Below are positions 1 through 12,600 of a stretch of 64,000 nt of DNA, in pieces. The position numbers and the translations under genes were made by a program. Origin of the DNA: Mermis nigrescens (lineage: Eukaryota > Nematoda > Enoplea > Mermithida > Mermithidae); assembly GCA_036768485.1 (NCBI GenBank), contig JAVLUZ010000157.1:11054422-11118421 (forward strand), given 5' to 3'. The notes beneath the pieces were generated by a model that did no database searches, was not told the origin of the DNA, and saw only the letters and a program-made list of their open reading frames with translations. Position 1 is the stretch's first letter. Every line of letters starts with the position of its first letter.

Positions 1-35
1 TAACAATGGATCAAATAATACATTTTTATGCTAAT

Positions 36-850
36 CAGGACCGTATTTATGGGGAGGGCGGTGAGGAGGGGGACGGCCGCGCCCCCTGGTTGAAAAACTT
101 TTCTCGAAAGGTTAGATAATGCACGGAAATATGAAAAAATCAAATGATGACATCGTCTGTTTATATGATTTTTTTCTTTTTTTCTACGTTCCTTTCTTCC
201 GTTTTCTTTTCTTTTTTTATGTAAGTCTTCGTTTTATAATACTGTCTACTTTTTTCCGTTTCATTTAGACTTTTGCGCCTCATAAAACATGTAATCTCTC
301 ATAATATGTTTTTAGGGTACACTTGTGCTATTTCACGCGTCCTTTTTGTTTCTTTCTTAATAATAGCATGTTGGATCTCTATATCTGTCTTTCTTTCTTA
401 TCTTTTTTTCTTTTTTGTTGTTCTTTTTTCTTTTTCTTTTTTACTTTTTTTAGTATTTGCCTTTTTATTTATCTATTTATTTATGTATTTACTTATTTAT
501 TTTTCTCCTCATTTTCTTTTTTCTTTTTGCTTCTTTGTCGTATTGATGACTTCTTACTATTTATCGTAAAATCTTGAAATTTTCGGCGCTTTGCGCCGGA
601 TGTGAAGTATTTAATATCGTCTTGGCTCAAGCGCGACCAAAAATGACCTTTTCTATTTGAGTAAACAATTTTTTTCAAAAGGTTCGAATTTTATGATCTT
701 ATGATCTTAATGGATGAGCATGTCGAAAAACGTCGAATAATGCGGTTTTTGCGAGCTATTCCGACGAATTTTCCGAGTTATAGACCTATTTATGTTGGCT
801 CCGCCTCCCCCTATTCCCCCTTGGCCGAGTCCTGGATACGGGCCTCACGC
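36..850. mobile_element. L-family repeat, ragged copy with internal pyrimidine tract
   Basis: Starts CAGGACCGTATTT. Bases 36-145 and 640-845 match, in inverse order, the related copy at 54475-54728, which ends AATACGGCCCTG. The right end is unclear. Bases about 160-560 are T/C-rich low complexity and carry no credible gene although they are open in several frames. Confidence 0.4.
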
Positions 851-900
851 AATTGCGGATGTCCCAAAAGAAAGCGAGTACAGGAACTCTTCCTCATAAC

Positions 901-1150
901 CACACGTGGGCGTGGGGAGTTTGGGGGCTATGCACCCCCAGAAGTTGGAATACCCCCAGAAATCAAAATACCCCCAGAATTCAATTTTTGAATTTTTTTG
1001 CTTTTTTAGCGATTTTTTGATGCCATTGGATAGTGCTCGATGAGAAACTTCGAAAAATGGTGTTTTTTCGCCATACGACCACTCTTAAAACCATTTTTGA
1101 CCTTTGAGAATCTTCTCACCGCCCCAGAATTTCGGTGCTGCCCACCTATG
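901..1150 (-). mobile_element. A-family hAT MITE
   Basis: Ends CACACGTGGGC ... GCCCACCTATG, flanked by a perfect 8-bp target duplication CTCATAAC (893-900 and 1151-1158). 250 bp, no coding capacity. Confidence 0.93.
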
Positions 1151-1515
1151 CTCATAACTCAGGTTCTTCCTGGCTTGAAGTGCTGCGGTTTAAATTAATC
1201 GATTGAGAAAATTTTTTACTAGCGTACCTCCAATTTGTGGCTTTGGATTGTCAGAATCCGTAAAATGTGACACATTTTAGTTTATCCAACTTTTTTGTAG
1301 AATACAAACCCAATTAACGTGACGTGACTGTTCTAGAAGAAACAATAAAATTGACAATTCTGAAGGTAAAAATGATAAGCAGCAGAGTAGAGACGCCTTT
1401 ATGACCATTTTAATTCTAAAAAATTGGATTGACGTTTAAAGCATCGTTGTCTCAACGTAAGAGCTTATAAATCTTGATTTCACTATTGCGGTGTTTTTGC
1501 TCAAGGACTTCCCAT

Positions 1516-1844
1516 CATACATGGGCAGCAGCAGTGGCGGATCCAGGATTTTCCTAAGGGGGCGGTACCCAAGGGGGCGGAACCCTGACTTGGGCGGAAA
1601 AATTAGCCGTTTTAACCCGAAAATCGCTAATAATCGCTCAAAAATCCTTAATTTTGCGCACTATTTTGGGCCAATGGGGGGCGGCCGTTCCCCCCTAAAT
1701 CCGCCCCTGGGCAGCAGCCGAATTTGGGAGCGTTTGATAAGGGAAAAATCGCCGAAAATGGCACCAAAAATTTTATTATGGGGTCCACCGGGCTCTCGGA
1801 GGGTGGGCAGACCCCCAGCAGACCCCCTCCCACGCCCGTGTGTG
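1516..1844 (+). mobile_element. B-family MITE carrying a nested G element
   Basis: Starts CATACATGGGCAGCA, ends CGCCCGTGTGTG. Interrupted by the G element at 1532-1709. Flanks CTTCCCAT/CCTCCCTT are only roughly alike. Confidence 0.65.
1532..1709 (+). mobile_element. G-family hAT MITE
   Basis: CAGTGGCGGATCCAGG ... CCGCCCCTG with a perfect 8-bp duplication GGCAGCAG on both sides. Confidence 0.93.
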
Positions 1845-2214
1845 CCTCCCTTCATTTTACGTGAATAATAGGTCTAAGTTATCTCTTATTATTTTTTGGC
1901 GCTAGCTGCTGTACTGATACAGCTTTTCGCAATATAAAAGTTTTTGTGAGCAATCCACATTTCTGAATAGAAATAATTATTTTTCGTGTGAATATATTTT
2001 ATTTTCTTATGAATGAACTAACACGTAAATGCATAAATCAAGCTGATGCACTTGTGCGTTAGAGATTTCTTTGAATTCATCATTCTCCTTCATTTTTGTA
2101 TGTAAACACATTTTTTTTAAAAACTAGGATAGTTATACGAGTATCACAACTTCTTTTGCTGTATGATAATTAATAAGAATGATCACAGCCCTTATACATC
2201 TATTGCATAGGATA

Positions 2215-2996
2215 TGGGATTCCCTACTTTTTCGAAAACAGCCGAAAATAGGTCCAAAGATCCAAAAAATTTTCCTTCGCTTACTAAATAGCGTTTTTTC
2301 GGCGTTTTACATTGTCTAATTTTATTTAAAATCGGTTTTGGCGCTACATTTTTTTAAAAAGTTTCTGAATTTCGGACAATTTTTCACGAAAAAATAATAA
2401 TTTCTTGATTTTAGTGAAAATCCGGTGCGTAGTTCCGTAAAATTTGTTAAATTTAGGCAAAAAGATGTTTAGGAGCTTAAATTACTACTCGATTTCCGGT
2501 ATTAATAGCATATGACGCGGAGCGTCGAAAATTCTTTAAAATTATGCTTGAAAATAGAGGAAAATTATGCTGAAATAGCTGTTTCTGTTCATGAAATCGT
2601 TTTAAAACCTAGTCCTTGAGCAAAAATATGGCTTCCAAGTCGCCAAGAAATTAAAATAATGTCATTAATAGGCATTGTCCGGCGCGAAGCGCAGGAAAAA
2701 TTCAAGTTATGATCACTGACAGCCGAAAATCATTACACATTACATATCCATTCTTTATTTCACTAACTATTTTGGATCAATGGGGGCGCTTACCCGCCCG
2801 CTCTCTTACATCCGCCCAGGCACGTAGCTGGCCGCCCTATTGGGGGGCGACAACAATTTTTGGGGAAGTCTAAGCCGAAAAAGGCCAACAATAGCCCAAA
2901 ATAATGTATAAAAAGTAATATTTTCCCGATGTTTCTGAATTTTGGGGGATCCGAACCCCCCATTCCCCCAGAGATACGTGCCTGCATCCGCCCCTG
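2215..2996. mobile_element. K-family element with nested C MITE
   Basis: Shares about 500 bp with 32640-32999 and with 60412-61004 (AATAGCTGTTTCT and GACGCGGAGCGTC-like blocks, hairpin GGCGCGAAGCGC at 2691). Right end CCGCCCCTG; left end uncertain. Confidence 0.6.
2817..2984 (+). mobile_element. C-family hAT MITE
   Basis: CAGGCACGTAGCTGG ... GATACGTGCCTG, perfect 8-bp duplication CATCCGCC; inserted in the end of the K element. Confidence 0.95.
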
Positions 2997-3234
2997 AGTG
3001 CAACAGCTCAAACTTTGGTGGAGTGGTCAGAATTTCAAATTTGGACCATAAATTAAAATGTTTAAGTTTTATGTACCTTTATTTTAATTAATACATAAAT
3101 GCTAATCAAACAAATGTTTGCTTAATTTTTCAACTCCCCCATGTATACACCCTTTTTTAAACAGCTTCTTCATCTGAACCTTTGATTTCCCATTCAATTT
3201 TTCATCCATCAATGTAATTCTCTTTTTGAACTAT

Positions 3235-3457
3235 CAGGCACGTAGCTGGCCTTCCTATTGGTGGGACTGGGGGGACCAACACCAATTTTTGGGGGACCAA
3301 CATTAATTTTTGGGGGGCCAACAATAATTTTTGGGGGGACTAAGCCCAAAAAAGCCAAAAATAGCACAAAATAACGTTTAAAAAGTCATATTTTTCCAAT
3401 TTTTCTGAATTGGAGGAAGGGGTGCGAACCCCCATTCCCTCCAGAGTTACGTGCCTG
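3235..3457 (+). mobile_element. C-family hAT MITE, with internal duplication
   Basis: CAGGCACGTAGCTGG ... GTTACGTGCCTG, perfect duplication TGAACTAT. Longer than other copies because a CCAACANNAATTTTTGGGG unit is repeated three times. Confidence 0.95.
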
Positions 3458-3509
3458 TGAACTATTCACTAATCATTAGCGAAAAGTTCCATTTTGATGA
3501 ATTTTCAGG

Positions 3510-3686
3510 TCGTTGGAACGAATGATATCATTGAAACACTGAGGTCATCGAAGAGAACTAATATTAATATTACTATGATAGATTTGTACAGCGATATGAA
3601 CAATATTTATAACAAAGTCGTCGAGTCTCTGAAGCGTGACGAACGCATTAAACGCAAGTTTAAAGATGTGCGGAAGTTACTTACTG
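3510..3686 (+). CDS. Probable glutamate receptor exon, amino-terminal domain part
   Basis: Bounded by a good acceptor (TGAATTTTCAG) and donor (GTAAGA), open for 59 codons, phase 0 at both ends. The translated segment ([11 protein letters not shown] ... [14 protein letters not shown] ... [15 protein letters not shown]) resembles the AMPA amino-terminal domain around the stretch that precedes the conserved 'RVILDC' strand: an NxT-hydrophobic strand, an acidic/Asn turn, then a basic helix. The match is by eye and weak. It is on the right strand and in the right order relative to the certain receptor exons. It could also be an exon of an unrelated gene. Confidence 0.45.
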
Positions 3687-6600
3687 TAAGACTTTAAGCG
3701 TTATCAAGTGACTTAGTTTTATTTGTTAATTTGGGATTTTTATGTTCACTTCAAGACATATGTACGTGTAACAGGGGATAGGGGATCCTTCACCCAAAGT
3801 CGGACGTCCCCCTCTTTCCCCCAAAGCTAGAATATTTTTGACCCCCCTCGAGTTTTGAAAAAATTGAATTTTTCGGCCGTTTTTGGCCAAAAATTGGAGG
3901 TCATTTACCCCCCCCCCCCACCCCCACCCACTGAAAATGGCCGGAACTCCCCAGATTTCGAGCCGTCCATAACTATTTTTCTTACTCGTAGAACTTCATC
4001 TGAATGACTTGCATTGCATCACTCCACTCATTATATTTCGATTTGATTAGAGAATAAAGTTTGGGCGATTTTACTTTGGAGCATTCAATGATAATTTCTC
4101 AAATATATTGCAGACTGTGCCTCGAGAGCTAATAAACTTAATGTGAAATTAGAGCCGAAATATGATATTTTAACAGACGTTTTACATGACGCAATGGATT
4201 GAGACCATAATTTATATGACTGATTGTTAAATTTAAATGTCTAATATTTATAAATTTTTTATATTATTCGCATTAAGTAAATTGCAGTCTATTGAAAGTT
4301 GCGCATGAACGTTAACTTTAAGCATGCCTTAAAACGCTTTAGAAATGGGTTCCAGATATTTGACAGCTACACAATTTTGCGCGATAAAACCTTATGTATA
4401 GCACTTCTTTATTGTGCGTTATATCACATTCATCGTTTTAGTTGAACCAGTTTTGCAGTCGGTTTAAATCGACTAGAAAATTCACTGCTTTGCTCAGGAT
4501 TTCATGAAATACGAGTATAATATAGTTTTTGATACGTTCACGCACGACTCGCTTTTCGTCACTCTCATATGGAACGGAATGCAAGAAAATTCTTACAGGG
4601 TGTTCATTTTTCCACATATTTAACCATAAATTGATACGGGAATTCACAGTGTCATAATTCACGCTGATTATCCATTCGTTTAATTTTTCAATTTTATATT
4701 CTAAAATATGATAAATATGTAAATATAATAAATAAATAAATAAATGAATAAAATATTGAATAAATTTGGTGGGGCGAATATGTATTGTTTATTTTTTATT
4801 CTCGCCCTAGTATGTATTTTTTGTTTTTTATTTTCCCCCTCGTACCCTAGGACGTAGAGTGTATAATTTACATGAAATTCGATACTTTTTAAACAATGCT
4901 ATATTTTTTAACAATGTTATAATTAGTATATTTTAAATAGGTAGTTTATCAAATCAAGCTTTTATCAGCGCAAGTTTTTAAATTTAGCCCGAAGCTGCAT
5001 TTGCGTATGACAGCTTATTGGTAATAAATGCTGCTTTGAGTGGTCGAACACGTACAACGCAATCAAATGAAGCAGGTATTAAAAGAATACTTGTAGCATT
5101 CGTATTCATGTACTTACGTAAATGTACGTACAACATCGGCGAAATGAATTTTTTCAATTTTTTACTGACTATAAATTCTTACGGCATAATATTTTTTCAA
5201 ATTCATTGTTAGGTTATCTGGAGATATCTCAATTTTTTTTTAATCAAAGGCTTCTCCATGTCTTAATTTTAAATTGAAAAATATGCCATTTTTACTCACT
5301 AATCAAAAACTACTCTATGTACTCTATGTAGGTCAAGCGTATATGTAAGAGATTATTTCTTCTTCTTTTTAATATTTTATTTATTAAAGTATTTCTCATT
5401 TTCTTCCTTCCTTCTTTTTTTCCCTTTTTGTCTAATTGATGACTTCCTATTATTATTTACACATATATGTACACAACTTGAAATGTTTATTAAAGTCTTT
5501 TTTAATTAGTTTTAGAGCAAACACTCTAGATACTAACGGAAATCGTAAATTTAAACTAACTTTTTGCTTAGGTTACAGTTTCGTATGGGAAAAAATTTCT
5601 TGTAAAACGACTAATAGCGTCTAGCAATATTATTGCAGTATAAATTATTTTCTGCAATAAACGGTTCTGTTCTGACCACAGTTTTTTTTGTATACGGCAA
5701 AGATTTTTCGCGATGTACAAAGACTTTTGGGGACCGTCTTTGTACATGTACAAAGATTTTTTGGAAGACAAAAACTGCAAAAAAGGTTCGAAATTCGCCA
5801 GAAATTCTCGGCGCTCCGCGCCGAAATGAGCAATTGTGTGTTCAATATATCTTTATAATTTCAGAAATTGCATTTTGAAAGGAAAAATGCCAAATTTTTT
5901 GGCGCTTCGCGCTGTTTTGAGACGATTATTACTGATTTTTGCCCTCAGAAACCTAGAAATTGCTAAAATACGTAACCAAAGGTCGAACAACTCTGTTTTT
6001 GCCACACTAAAATCGCTACTGTACCAAATTATAGTACCCAAAAATTTGTGTGTACGAAATGTACAAAGACTTTTAGGGACCATCTTTGTACATGTACAAA
6101 CGGACCTTGTACAAAAAAAACACTGGTTCTGACCCTCTGGTTCTATCGATTTTAGCAGTCGTTGCTAGCTTTAAATTGATTTTTCTATTTGTTTACACTG
6201 ACGTACGGGCACATAGCTGGCCGTCCTATTTCGGGGGGACCAACACCAATTTTTGGGGGACTGAGCCCAAAATGGCCAAAAATGGCACAAATTAACGTTT
6301 AAAAAGTCATATTTTTCCGGTTTCTCTGAATTTGAAGGGAAGGGGTCCAGGCCCCTCCATTCTCCCCAGAGCTACGTGCCTGCTGATGTAGCAATTTTCA
6401 GATACGCACTTTGCTATCGGGAAGGCATCTACGTACGTAAGTAGGTAATAAAAAATTGCCTTACAAAAATTAAAAATTACTCAATTGCAATAAGTAGAAA
6501 GTATCTACAGTAATTATGCCGGTATGGCTCTGCTGCACTGTTTTTTTGTACGAGCCTCTTTTAACACATTCGAAGACCTTCGAAAAAGTCATTGTGTAAA

Positions 6601-9600
6601 TTAAAAATTTTTATAAATATAATACATAGGCAGGAAAGGATTTAGGGGGGCCCTATTGGCCCAAAATAGTTCGCAAAATAATGATTTTTGAGCGATTTTT
6701 AGCGATTTTTGGGTTAAAACAGCTAATTTTTCCGCCCAAGTCAGGGTTCCGCCCCCGTAGGGGTACCGCCCTTAGAAAAATCCTGGATCCGCCACTGTAC
6801 GTAGGAAAATGTTAAACATGCGTATTTTTATATGTTAACAGCCTGTAATCTGTGACTCTTGCTGTTCAGACTTTACTTCGCCCTAAATTCATTTGATAAT
6901 ATTAGTCCAGCTCGAAGCGTCGAAATTTTTATAACTTTTCCGCTATAATTACGTCTTAATAAATGCCATTGCGCTTGAATTCAATGCAAGATAGACATAA
7001 AATAATTTCACCCTCAAATTGCAGAAAATTGTGCCAAATTGTCAAATAGAGCTTATTTTGGGCACAAAACCTCAAAAAGGAAAAGATAGATGCAAACTAT
7101 GTTTGAATCTGATCTGTACAGAGGTGTCTGAATATTACGCGAAGATTGATTTGGGGCGTTTGATGCACTCGCTCGGAGCCAAATATAGACAGTAATTACG
7201 ATATTGGACGCGAAGCGCCAAGAATTAGTTGGATTTTTACCGAAAAATTCTAAAAAGACCAAAATTTTTGTCATTTTGCCTTAAAAAGTCTTTGTTGTAC
7301 ATCGTATGAGCTTGGCTGCAAAAACTTTTTTACGATCCTCAAAATTTTTGTTCCGTACAAAAAAACCTGCCCAGCTGACCAGACAGGCACAGCATACGAA
7401 TTCTGGGGGGGGGCGGGAATTCTAAAATGCCTTTTTGGTCTCCAAAACGGTGGATACGCGTCGAAAGCATCATTTTCAGCATTTCTGACGATGCTCTGTC
7501 TTTTTAACGTAAAAGCATAAGAATCTCGATAAAATTTTTCGAGAAATCCAGGTAAATCGAACAGTATTTTGTTTAAAAATGAGTACATGGCGCGAAGCGC
7601 TGAAAATTCGATACTTTGAGCAAACAGACAGCTAAAAACGATTAAAGTTGCACCTTTTCAACGATTTTTTGTGGAAAATCGCGAATTCTGGAATGGAAAA
7701 ATTACTGGAAGTGAAAACTTCTTTGGGAGGACTGAATCCAAACATACGTAGCAGCCAAATTCAGGGGGCAGATGGGGCAAAATTGCCAAAAATTGTACCA
7801 AAAATTCGATTCTGGGTTGTTCTCGATTTCGGGGGTTTTCAGATTTTGCAGGTGGGTGTTAATTCCCCTATGGCCCCCTCACGCCCATGCATGGGTGAAA
7901 TCCGCTTCCAGATCATGTTTGCTGCTGACCAGGCACAAAATTCAGAAAATCGGAAAAACAGGACTTTTTTACACCTTATTTTGTGCAGTGATCGTACGGG
8001 GACCGACCCCGACCCCGAAAAACCCCGGCCTAAACCCCGACCCCGACCGGGGGCATGATTTTTCGAGTCGGGGTTGAAGCTTTTTTCGGGGGTGAAATAT
8101 AGCATTTTATTTGTTGGTACATAGAAGAATTGTATAAATAGCAAATAAATTCGGAACAAGGACAATTCATTCACCAGCAAAATTAATATGTTAAACTCGA
8201 CACTCGCGATATTTCATAAAAAGTACGCCTGGTCGCCATGTTGTTATGACATACATACATGCTCGCATATTTTCCATTATGAAGTGCGCCGAAATTACTG
8301 CGGAATCACAGGCGTAGCCGGGGGGGAATGGAGGCACATGCCCCCCCCGGGATTTTTCAGAAATTATGTTGATTTTTCTGGCGCAATATGTCCAGAACAT
8401 TGAGTTTAAAAAGGCACTAACGTCAAAATTTTCCGGCGCTTCGCGCCGAGTCATGATTATTTATTGTTATACAGATCCAATGAATTTAAAAGCTTGAATC
8501 TGTTAAAATAATCCAGCACTTCGCAGCACTTTAGTGATTTAATGCACTATTAGTTCATTGAATGAAATTGCACATGCTTGTTGAACATAATAGTAAAAGT
8601 GCGAAAATGTTTGCGTACCAATTTGTCTATTCTCTGCTTTGTTTATCTTTCTTTACAAGGACACATAATTCTATTTTAAATGAAAGGAAAGGCCAAATTT
8701 TCTTGTGTTTTTTGCGCATTTTCTGTTTTCTGAACTAGTTAATAAGAAGGCCACAAATGGGCCTGAGAATGGTAAGAACAAAATTCTCATTGATACATCT
8801 TTCAATGACTTATTGGTTGCGACTCGTTGCTGCGCTACATACTTAGCAGAGGTCGAAAAACGAATTTCAGCTCAGAAGTTTTGTGCAGTGTAGGTGTTCA
8901 TCAATTTTAAGTTTTTTTGGACTTAATTCAGAACCGAGATTTTGCCAATTTGCGAAAATTTAAACTTTACTAATCAAAAATTAAAGTGCTTTTTTTACAA
9001 AATTTTCGGGGTTCTGCTCTGGACCTCGCTGGGAGCGCTTGAGCGCGCCACCCCTGAGACCCCCAGCCGTACAATCTCGTTCTACATGTTGAAAGAGATT
9101 TTTAGGAGGACAGAATAGGTAAAAGGATTAAGAATTTTTAAAAATTTTCGGCGCTTCGCGCCGCAATTAGTTCATCTGTTCTACATGATTTAAGCGGTAT
9201 AAATTGAGTTTAAAGAGTAAAAACGTCAACATTTTCCTGCGCTTAGCACCGCCGATTATTGTCTTATGGCGGTAAAATATGAATGAATTTCTTGATGCTT
9301 TGCGCCACTTATGATTTCCGAACTGTTTGTCAATAAGAAGGCGTAAATTATACATGAAAACGGTAAAAATTTCGAAAATTTTCGGCGCTACGCGCCATTG
9401 GCTCCTCTACAATCAGTGCGCCATAGAAAACCGTTATGAAAAAACTGTGGAAGAATACGAAAAAGCGAGAGCGATTAGTGATTAAAATTGAAAGTAATGC
9501 TAAATTGCTAAAACTGTGTTTGAACTTGGAATGAAAATAAAATGTTGAACATAACCAGCTTTATTAGTATGCTCTACAAACAAGTGAAATCGTTTTTATC

Positions 9601-12600
9601 CTTTTCAAATTGGTACGTAATCATGCAATGTTAATTGTTAATCTTCAACCCCGACCCCGACCCCGAAAACCGGGGTTTTTCATCCTCGACCCCGACCCCG
9701 ATCGGGGGTGAAAATCTGACCCCGTACGATCACTGATTTTGTGCTATTTTTGGCTTTTTGGGCTTAGCCCCCCAAAATTGGTGTTGACCCCCCAAAAGAC
9801 GGCTGGCTACGTGCCTGCTGCTGACAGATGAGCCTGGCGAAAATGGCGGCGCGAATGTGGACGATTTGTTCGCCAATTTGTTCCGCAAAGACAAATTGTA
9901 CAACAAAGGCTACCCGGGCGTCTATTGCGTGCCCAGCGACGACGTTTTGCACGCCGATCGCCCGTTCGCGCCGCTGGCGGTCGGGCCGCGAATCGCGTCG
10001 CGTCTGCGCGCCGTCCAGACGCGCGGCTTGACGGGCGACTTGGAATTCGACCAAAGCGACCGGTCGCCGCGTCAACCATTACGTGCATTTGGTCGAACTG
10101 GAATTCACCGGTCGTTCGGGCGCCATTTCGGGCTTAACCGTACTTTATCTGAATTTTTAACTATTTTTAAAATTCTTCATTTCAAATTTTAAACGTCGCA
10201 TAAAATTTCGCTTTATGATCCAGTTGACTAGATATTGACGATTGATCGGCGTGTCCGGACAAGCAGAGCGTGGTAATTATTCTAGGGTGGTTCAAAGTGC
10301 CTTTTTTGGGTCAAAATAGTGGATCCGTGTCGACTGGATAATAAATTTAATCAATATAATAACTTAATAACCATAAATTAATGTTTAAATTTTATGTCAT
10401 GAAGAAACGTCTTTTTTCAGCGTTTCCGACGATTCAAATTTTTCCACGGCATGGAGACATTGAAAATTTTGAAAAAAATGACAAAAATTCGAATAAATTG
10501 AAAAAATATGGTAAAAAAATGAGTGTATGGTGCTAAGCGCCGGAAATTAGACACTTTCGAGCAAACTGATAGCTAAAACCAGCTCGTTTTCTACGATTTT
10601 CTAGAAACTTGAAAACCGCGAATTGTGGGAGGTTAAAATAGTTTCTGGGAGGGGGAATTTAAAATTTTCTTGGAGTTGAAACCTTCCTTCTCTAACCCGT
10701 CTTTCTTCCCTAAGGTCATTGCAACATAATTTGCAATGCGAACATTAGTTCCGTCTAACTGTCCAAATGTTATCTCGTAACAAGTTAATTTATTCTCAAT
10801 ATTTTGGAGATTTTTTTGGAGCACTTACAGCATATCTAGTAGGCAATCAACTGGCAAAGTTTGGAGCGATTTGGTTACGTACTGTGCGAACCATACATGA
10901 TCATTGGGGGTTCGGGGGTTTTCAGCCCCCACCCCCAGAATTGGCGATTTTTTTAAAGTTGCCGAAAATTTTCTAAAAAGTTGTAGAAAAGATGCCTTTT
11001 CAAGCATTTATAGCTATCTATTCGCTAAAAAATGCCAAATTTCTGTCGCTTCGCGCCATTATACTCATGTTTTAACTATATTTTGTTCAATTTGTTCCTA
11101 TTTTTTTGATTTTTTTTCGAATTTTTTATGTTTTTATGCTCTAGAAAGGTAGAACATCGTCCGAAACGCTGAAAACGATGTTTTTGACGCGTAACTACCA
11201 TTTTTGGACCCAAAAAAAGCACCTTATAATTTCACCCCTCCTAGAATTCGCATGCTGTGCATGTATGGTGTAAACTATAGCATTCTTTGCGAAGCTGGTG
11301 TTTTTAATATTGTGCAAAAACGATGGCGCGCTGATTTTTGGCGGCGATCAATAAATTTTTGGTTGAATCTCAAACACTCAATACTCAAAACTCGTGATTT
11401 TTCCTCACTTGTGTGGTTTGAATCACGAGCTATGATTTGATTTGAAATGCATATCTTTCATAAAGTGAGACAATTAAAAAACGAAGATTTACAAAAGCTC
11501 CTGCAGCTTACACCATCAGCAAAAATAATAAGAATTAAAATACTTATTATGAAACAACAGGTTGTTCACCTTCTGCAGTTTAAGTTTTCGAATCTATTGA
11601 TGACCCCTGAATTGTTCCGTACTCATTACAAAAAAATTTTTCACTTCCTTAGATATGCCTTGAGAATAATTTTTCAATATTTAAATGATACATGTAACGG
11701 CTCGAAATTTAGGGGGTCCCGACCATTTTTAGGAGGGTATGGGGGTTAATGACCTCCAATTTTGGCTAAAAAGGCCTAAAAACGGCCAAAAAATTCAATT
11801 TTTTTGTCAAAATTGAGGGGGTCAAAAATTTTCTGGCTTCGGGGGATGGGGGGCATCGTCCGATTTTGGGTGGGGATCTCCTCATCTCCCTGTTACATGT
11901 ATTATTTTAAGCATCAAAGCACATCGTGGAAGAATTATTTTCATGTTTTTCAAGATTATTGCATGAAAATGAACGATATAGATTGCAGCTTATGTTTTTC
12001 TAGAGTTCTGAATTACAATGAGGTTTTTTCACTAGAAAATGGTCTGGAAGCATAACGTCGGATTGCTGACTCACAAAGCCAGAGTCAGCTATGAACGTAC
12101 GCGATCAAAATTGTATAAAACTTACAATAGAAAGTTGAACATTACTACGGCTCTCGTAAGTACATGCATATGTATGTGTATACCAGAAATTACTATATTA
12201 TTATCATGTATTATCGATTATTAATATTTTTTATAATAGGCGGACAAGCATGATTTCTTGTATTCGGCGAAGATTTTTCCCGATGTACAAAGACTTTTCG
12301 GTACCGTCTTTGTACATGTACAATGATTTATGGGAAGGCGAAAACTGTAAAAAGTCTGAAATTTCCGAAAATTTTTCGGCGCTTCGCGCTGAAATGAGCA
12401 ATTTTGTGTTCTGTATGTCTTTATATGTAATGGCAGGGATTGCATTTAGAAAGGAAAAATGCCAAATTTTTCGGCGAATCGCGAAAAATATCCCAATGTA
12501 TTGTATATAAAATATCCCAAATAATAAACTCATTTTTAAAACTTAAAAATATCCAAAAATATCCATATCCCAATGCCTTGTCATCTTTTCGTTAGAAACC

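Noticed and set aside
160..580. Hydrophobic Phe/Leu-rich open frames
   Set aside because: Translation of a T/C-rich low-complexity tract.
7986..9735. Possible transposase gene in the I element
   Set aside because: No open frame longer than about 90 codons and no hAT catalytic or dimerisation motif.
9764..10088. Arg-rich open frames antisense to the receptor exon at 9828
   Set aside because: Shadows of the GC-rich exon; the + strand frame matches a known family.
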